From RGIG1681 sp045650505 (GTDB lineage: Bacteria > Bacillota > Clostridia > Christensenellales > UBA1242): a stretch of DNA of 25,015 bases. Position numbers and translations under genes: made by a program. The notes under the pieces were generated by a model. The model made no database searches, was not told the origin of the DNA, and was given only the letters and a program-made list of their open reading frames with translations. The stretch covers positions 1 through 25,015 of the forward strand of contig JAZRRE010000035.1 in NCBI GenBank assembly GCA_045650505.1, written 5' to 3'. Of the stretch, positions 21,549 to 25,015 are shown in pieces. The first letter of the stretch is position 1; the number at the start of each line of letters is the position of its first letter.

Positions 21549-22429
21549 TGAGTGAAATAAAAGGATTTGTAAATATAATAAAGCCAACAGGAATGACATC
21601 TTCTGATGTTGTGTGCAAGGTTAAGAAAATTTTGCATATGAAAAAAGTTGGTCATCTTGGAACCCTTGACCCAGCGGCGTCAGGGGTTCTTCCTGTTGCA
21701 GTGGGAAGGGCAACAAAATTTTTTGATTACTTTCTTTCAAAAGATAAAAAATATACTGCAGTTGTTAAATTTGGAATTTCAACCGACACGCTTGATAGTT
21801 TTGGAAAAATAACTAAACTTGATAAAGATGTAAATGTTGAAGAAAATGAAATTAAAGAAGTGCTTGATAGTTTTATTGGAGAGATAGAACAATATCCTCC
21901 AAAATTTTCAGCTTTAAAAGTTAATGGAAAGAAAGCGTATGAACTTGCAAGAGATGGTGTTGAATTTGAGCTTAACCCACGAAAAATAACTATTTATGAC
22001 ATAAAGTTAAGACAAAAAACAGATAAAAACACATTTATTTTTGATGTTCATTGTTCAGCAGGTACATATATTCGAACCTTGTTTGCAGATATTGCTGAAA
22101 AATTAGGAACAATTGCATTTGTTCCGGTTATTATTCGAACAAAAAGTGGTGCTTTTGAAATGAAAAATGCTATTACACTTGAAGAGTTTGAAAGCAATAA
22201 AACAGTTTTACAAATTGAAGATGTTTTTAGTGATTTTGAAATTGTTAAAATAGGCGAAAATTTGGCAAAAAAAGTGCTTAATGGTGTTTCATTAATAATT
22301 GAAGATATTGGATTAAAAAATGTCAAAATGAAGCCGTTTTTGATTAAATATGATAATGAAATTGTTGGATTATATGAAAATCAAAATGGAAAAATTAAAC
22401 CGATTGCATTTGTTTATAATTGTGAATAA
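21548..22429 (+). CDS. truB: tRNA pseudouridine(55) synthase
   Basis: Makes pseudouridine 55 in the T-loop of tRNA. 293 residues from the ATG overlapping the nrnA stop (TAATG); an in-frame ATG at 21536 is possible but lies in nrnA. Motifs: GFVNIIKPTGMTSSDVV, catalytic GHLGTLDPAASGVLPVAVG, KKYTAVVKFGISTDTLDS, PPKFSALKVNGKKAYELARDG and CSAGTYIRTLFADI. The C-terminal 70 residues form the small PUA-like part. In Bacillus ribF follows; here an endonuclease IV gene follows instead. Confidence 0.95.
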   Translation: MSEIKGFVNIIKPTGMTSSDVVCKVKKILHMKKVGHLGTLDPAASGVLPVAVGRATKFFDYFLSKDKKYTAVVKFGISTDTLDSFGKITKLDKDVNVEENEIKEVLDSFIGEIEQYPPKFSALKVNGKKAYELARDGVEFELNPRKITIYDIKLRQKTDKNTFIFDVHCSAGTYIRTLFADIAEKLGTIAFVPVIIRTKSGAFEMKNAITLEEFESNKTVLQIEDVFSDFEIVKIGENLAKKVLNGVSLIIEDIGLKNVKMKPFLIKYDNEIVGLYENQNGKIKPIAFVYNCE

Positions 22430-22442
22430 AAGGAGATTTATT

Positions 22443-23282
22443 ATGATTAAATTTGGACCATCTGGTTTTTGTGAAAATTTTGTTTTAACTAATAAGTCAA
22501 CAGAAGATATGCCAAAGTGGTTGTTAAATCATAATTTATCTTGTTATGAATTGTCGTTTACAAATGGTGTGAGATTGTCTCTTGAAACCGCAGAGAAATA
22601 TGGAAAATTATTCAAAGAAGCGGGAATTGAGGTTTCAGTTCATGCGCCATATTATATCAACTTTGCAAATCCAGACCCATTGATGATTGAAAAATCTAAT
22701 GGCTACATAATTGAGTCATTAAAGAGAATGGAAAAACTTGGTTCAACAAAACTTGTTTTTCATCCTGGAACACAGATGAAAATGACAAGAGAAGAAGCTT
22801 TTAATAATACATATAATAATATTAAAAATTTAATTCAAATTTTAAATGAACAGGGTTTTAAAAATTATATTTTGTGTCCTGAAACGATGGGTAAACATGG
22901 GCAAATTGGAACGGTTGAAGAAATTGCAAAAATTTGTGCTATTGATGAAAGGATTATTCCAACGATTGATTTTGGGCATATCAATTCATTCAATCAAGGA
23001 TGTTTAAAAACTAAAGAAGATTTTGAATCTATTTTTAAACTTTTAAAAAATTATTTAGGTGAAAGGTTTAGAAAGGTACACATACATTTTTCAAAAATTG
23101 AGTATGGAAAAAAAGGTGAAATTAGACATTTGACTTTTGATGATAATGTTTATGGTCCAAATTTTGAACCGCTTGCAAAAGTGTTAAAAAATTATAATAT
23201 TGATGCATGTGTGATTTCAGAATCTGCAGGAACTCAAACAAAAGATGCGTGTGCAATGCAAAATATTTATCATTCGGTTTAG
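22443..23282 (+). CDS. nfo: Endonuclease IV family (Nfo-like) TIM-barrel AP endonuclease
   Basis: Zinc-dependent AP-site endonuclease fold for base excision repair. 279 residues; ATG at 22443 after AAGGAGA. Metal ligands recognisable by comparison with E. coli Nfo: His67 (VHAPYYIN), His107 (FHPGTQM), Glu147 (CPETMGKHG), Asp176 and His179 (TIDFGHIN), His215 (VHIHFSKIEYG), His229 and Glu260 (ISESAG). The usual DRH motif (Asp229-Arg-His231) reads E226-I-R-H229: Asp is Ile with Glu beside it. To my memory a GExRH variant is common among Clostridial homologues, but the activity of this subgroup may differ. It sits in the usual place of ribF, 13 bases after truB, so it is probably transcribed with the rimP operon; no terminator follows truB. 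Confidence 0.85.
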   Translation: MIKFGPSGFCENFVLTNKSTEDMPKWLLNHNLSCYELSFTNGVRLSLETAEKYGKLFKEAGIEVSVHAPYYINFANPDPLMIEKSNGYIIESLKRMEKLGSTKLVFHPGTQMKMTREEAFNNTYNNIKNLIQILNEQGFKNYILCPETMGKHGQIGTVEEIAKICAIDERIIPTIDFGHINSFNQGCLKTKEDFESIFKLLKNYLGERFRKVHIHFSKIEYGKKGEIRHLTFDDNVYGPNFEPLAKVLKNYNIDACVISESAGTQTKDACAMQNIYHSV

Positions 23283-23299
23283 TTTTTAATTTAAATACA

Positions 23300-23328
23300 T
23301 TGATTTTTTAGGATTTGTGTGTTATATT
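23300..23328 (+). promoter_or_regulatory. efp promoter
   Basis: TTGATT, 17-base spacer, TATATT preceded by TGT (extended -10). Predicted start is near 23335; the leader then carries a small GNRA hairpin, TTTGC-GAAA-GCAAA (23340-23353), before the GGAGGA RBS. Confidence 0.65.
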
Positions 23329-23375
23329 ATTTATAGAAATTTTGCGAAAGCAAATCGTTATTTTATGGAGGATTT

Positions 23376-23933
23376 ATGATTACAGCAGGCGATTTAAGAA
23401 AAGGCGTTACATTCGAGTATGAAGGAAAGGTTTATGTTGTTGTAGATTTTATGCACGTTAAACCAGGAAAAGGTGCTGCGTTTGTTAGAACAAAATTAAA
23501 AAATGTTATTACAGGACAAGTTATTGAACTTACATTCAACCCTGTAACAAAATTTGAAAAAGCTCAAATCGAAACAAAACAAATGCAATATCTTTACAGT
23601 GATGGTGACTTATATTATTTCATGGATAATGAAACATATGAACAACTTCCACTCAATCATGACCAAGTTGAAGATGCTCTTCAATACATTGTTGAAAATA
23701 TGGATGTAACTGTTAGATTCTATAAAGGTGAAGCATTTAGTGTTGAACCACCAAACTTTGTTGAACTTAAAATTGTTGAATGTGAACCAGGAATTCAAGG
23801 TGATACATCTAAAGCTGGCAACAAACCAGCAAAACTTGAAACAGGTTTTGTTCTTCAAGTTCCACTTTTTGTTGATAATGGTGATACTATTAGAATTGAT
23901 ACAAGAACCGGAACATATATGTCAAGAGTTTAG
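23376..23933 (+). CDS. efp: Elongation factor P
   Basis: Relieves ribosome stalling at polyproline. 185 residues, three beta-barrel domains. Visible: MITAGDLRKGVTFEYEGK, the tip loop HVKPGKGAAFVRTKLKN whose Lys at PGKG is the modification site, domain II (QMQYLYSDGDLYYFMDNETYEQL) and the signature KPAKLETGFVLQVPLFVDNGD. The tip is of the KPGKG type. No modification gene is visible in this window. RBS GGAGGA with ATG at 23376. Own promoter and terminator. efp next to spoIIIAA is the Bacillus order. Confidence 0.97.
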   Translation: MITAGDLRKGVTFEYEGKVYVVVDFMHVKPGKGAAFVRTKLKNVITGQVIELTFNPVTKFEKAQIETKQMQYLYSDGDLYYFMDNETYEQLPLNHDQVEDALQYIVENMDVTVRFYKGEAFSVEPPNFVELKIVECEPGIQGDTSKAGNKPAKLETGFVLQVPLFVDNGDTIRIDTRTGTYMSRV

Positions 23934-23943
23934 TTTAAAAGAT

Positions 23944-23975
23944 AAAATATGCCAAATTTTGGCATATTTTTTTTT
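23944..23975 (+). terminator. Rho-independent terminator after efp
   Basis: AAAATATGCCAA / TTGGCATATTTT with a very short loop, continuing into a run of T. Confidence 0.9.
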
Positions 23976-24028
23976 GCAAAAATTTCATATATATTCATTT
24001 ATTATAATAATTTAAATTAGAGGTGTAT

Positions 24029-24946
24029 ATGCTATGTAACATTTTGCCGGATTGGCTTTATAGTGTCATCACAAAAAATTATCCTCTTGAGAGTGTTTAT
24101 GAAATAAGAATCAGACTAGAAAAACCAATAATGATAAATTATAAGGGTGAGTATGTGCATTTAAGGGTTGATAATGAATTTAATTCTAGTTTAATAATTG
24201 CAAATGTAGATTTAATTAATTATGTGATTGCAGTTTCAACAAAACAGTCCATTTATGCTTATAATAATCAAATTAAAAATTGTTACATAACAACAGATTC
24301 AGGAATCCGAATTGGACTGTGTGGGACAGTTGTTTATGATAATGGTCAAGTTTCAACAATAAAAAACATAACATCTCTTAACATAAGAATAAGTCATGAA
24401 GTGATAAATTGCTCAAAGAAAATATTAAATCTAATTGTGAATGAGAGTGGGGTCAGAAACACACTCATAATATCTCCTCCAGGAGCAGGAAAGACAACAA
24501 TGGTTAGAGATATTATTTTAAAATTATCTAATGATTATAAAATTCAAAATATATTAGTAATTGATGAACGATATGAAATTGCAGGATTAAAGTCTTCAAA
24601 ATTTAATCTTGGTAAAAGTGTTGATGTGATTTCTGGGTGCGATAAAAACTTTGCGTTTGAGAATGTGTTAAAGACAATGAGTCCGTCGGTTATTGTTACA
24701 GATGAGGTATCAAAAGAAGGAGATATTGAATCAATTAAGCAAACAATAAAGTCTGGGGTAAATGTTATAGCAACAGCACACGCGAAAAATATTTCAGATT
24801 TGAAAAATAAAAAATATTTTATTAGTTTAATTGAAGATAAATATTTTGAAAGAATTATTGTTTTGTCAAAACGAAATAGAATGGGTAATATTGATGCTGT
24901 ATTTGATGAAAATTTAAAAATAATTTATTATTCAAATTTATTATGA
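24029..24946 (+). CDS. spoIIIAA: Stage III sporulation protein AA, ATPase
   Basis: Cytoplasmic (mother-cell) secretion-type ATPase of the SpoIIIA-SpoIIQ channel that feeds the engulfed forespore. 305 residues. Visible: the N-terminal region with LESVYEIRIRLEKPIMI, the Walker A SPPGAGKTTMVRDI, VIDERYEIAG, the Walker B-like SPSVIVTDEV and the ATAHAKN segment. The ATG at 24029 is five bases after GAGG (24020-24023); the GTG at 24023 is within the RBS. A sporulation sigma-E promoter is expected: TATAAT at 24003-24008 lacks a matching -35, and I could not identify a convincing sigma-E site. The stop overlaps the next gene (ATGA). Confidence 0.93.
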   Translation: MLCNILPDWLYSVITKNYPLESVYEIRIRLEKPIMINYKGEYVHLRVDNEFNSSLIIANVDLINYVIAVSTKQSIYAYNNQIKNCYITTDSGIRIGLCGTVVYDNGQVSTIKNITSLNIRISHEVINCSKKILNLIVNESGVRNTLIISPPGAGKTTMVRDIILKLSNDYKIQNILVIDERYEIAGLKSSKFNLGKSVDVISGCDKNFAFENVLKTMSPSVIVTDEVSKEGDIESIKQTIKSGVNVIATAHAKNISDLKNKKYFISLIEDKYFERIIVLSKRNRMGNIDAVFDENLKIIYYSNLL

Positions 24947-25015
24947 AAACTTTTATAGTTGTTTTAATAATTATAATTTTTGGTTTGATAGGGATAAATA
25001 TAAAAAAGAAATATG
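24943..25015 (+). CDS. spoIIIAB: Start of stage III sporulation protein AB (3'-truncated)
   Basis: The ATG overlaps the spoIIIAA stop and the frame stays open to the window end (24 residues). The visible part is a hydrophobic segment, FIVVLIIIIFGLIGINI, followed by lysines, consistent with the N-terminal membrane anchor of SpoIIIAB, the expected next gene of the spoIIIA operon. The call relies mainly on position. Confidence 0.7.
   Translation, partial: MKTFIVVLIIIIFGLIGINIKKKY

Overview
The window is a gene-dense, AT-rich stretch of a low-GC Gram-positive chromosome. Almost every gene is on the + strand with strong AGGAG-type ribosome binding sites. The gene content (hslVU, an rpsB-tsf cluster, rimP-nusA-ylxR-ylxQ-infB-rbfA, efp followed by spoIIIAA/spoIIIAB) points to a Clostridia-like member of the Bacillota from a spore-forming lineage. 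I cannot name a species. No tRNA, rRNA, CRISPR array, insertion sequence or phage gene is visible, and no gene-free stretch exceeds 300 bases.

Layout: 1-2100 holds the end of hslV, then hslU and trxA, closed by a terminator. 2193-3852 is a two-gene unit with its own promoter and terminator: a NifS/IscS-type cysteine desulfurase homologue and an IscU/NifU-type scaffold homologue. 3860-4895 is a monocistronic transglutaminase-like protein, convergent with tdk (the only minus-strand gene). 5628-6853 holds a YtxH-like membrane protein, then ruvX and a DUF1292 protein. 6884-8560 is rpsB-tsf with a folded leader, and 8587-9456 is a lone lipoprotein gene. 9473-13482 is frr, a 72-residue unknown, uppS, cdsA and rseP behind two tandem promoters. 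13497-15197 is a PolC-derived protein. 15246-22429 is rimP-nusA-ylxR-ylxQ-infB-rbfA-nrnA-truB, followed by an endonuclease IV gene, then efp with its own promoter and terminator, and finally spoIIIAA and the start of spoIIIAB.

Most of the window is ordinary translation, RNA-processing and envelope housekeeping, in an order related to the classical Bacillus rpsB-to-truB region but with genes missing: pyrH between tsf and frr, dxr between cdsA and rseP, proS after rseP and ribF after truB.

Two places stand out. First, the desulfurase/scaffold pair has lost its catalytic chemistry on both sides: the desulfurase has Ser where the persulfide-forming Cys belongs, and the scaffold lacks all three cluster-ligand cysteines, the neighbouring His, and the Asp (now Glu). 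The folds and the PLP lysine are kept. This looks like a repurposed ISC pair of unknown function. Second, the gene in the polC slot encodes only the PolC N-terminal region, OB fold and DEDDh exonuclease; the PHP and polymerase parts are absent. It appears to be transcribed from a promoter whose predicted +1 is the A of its ATG (leaderless).
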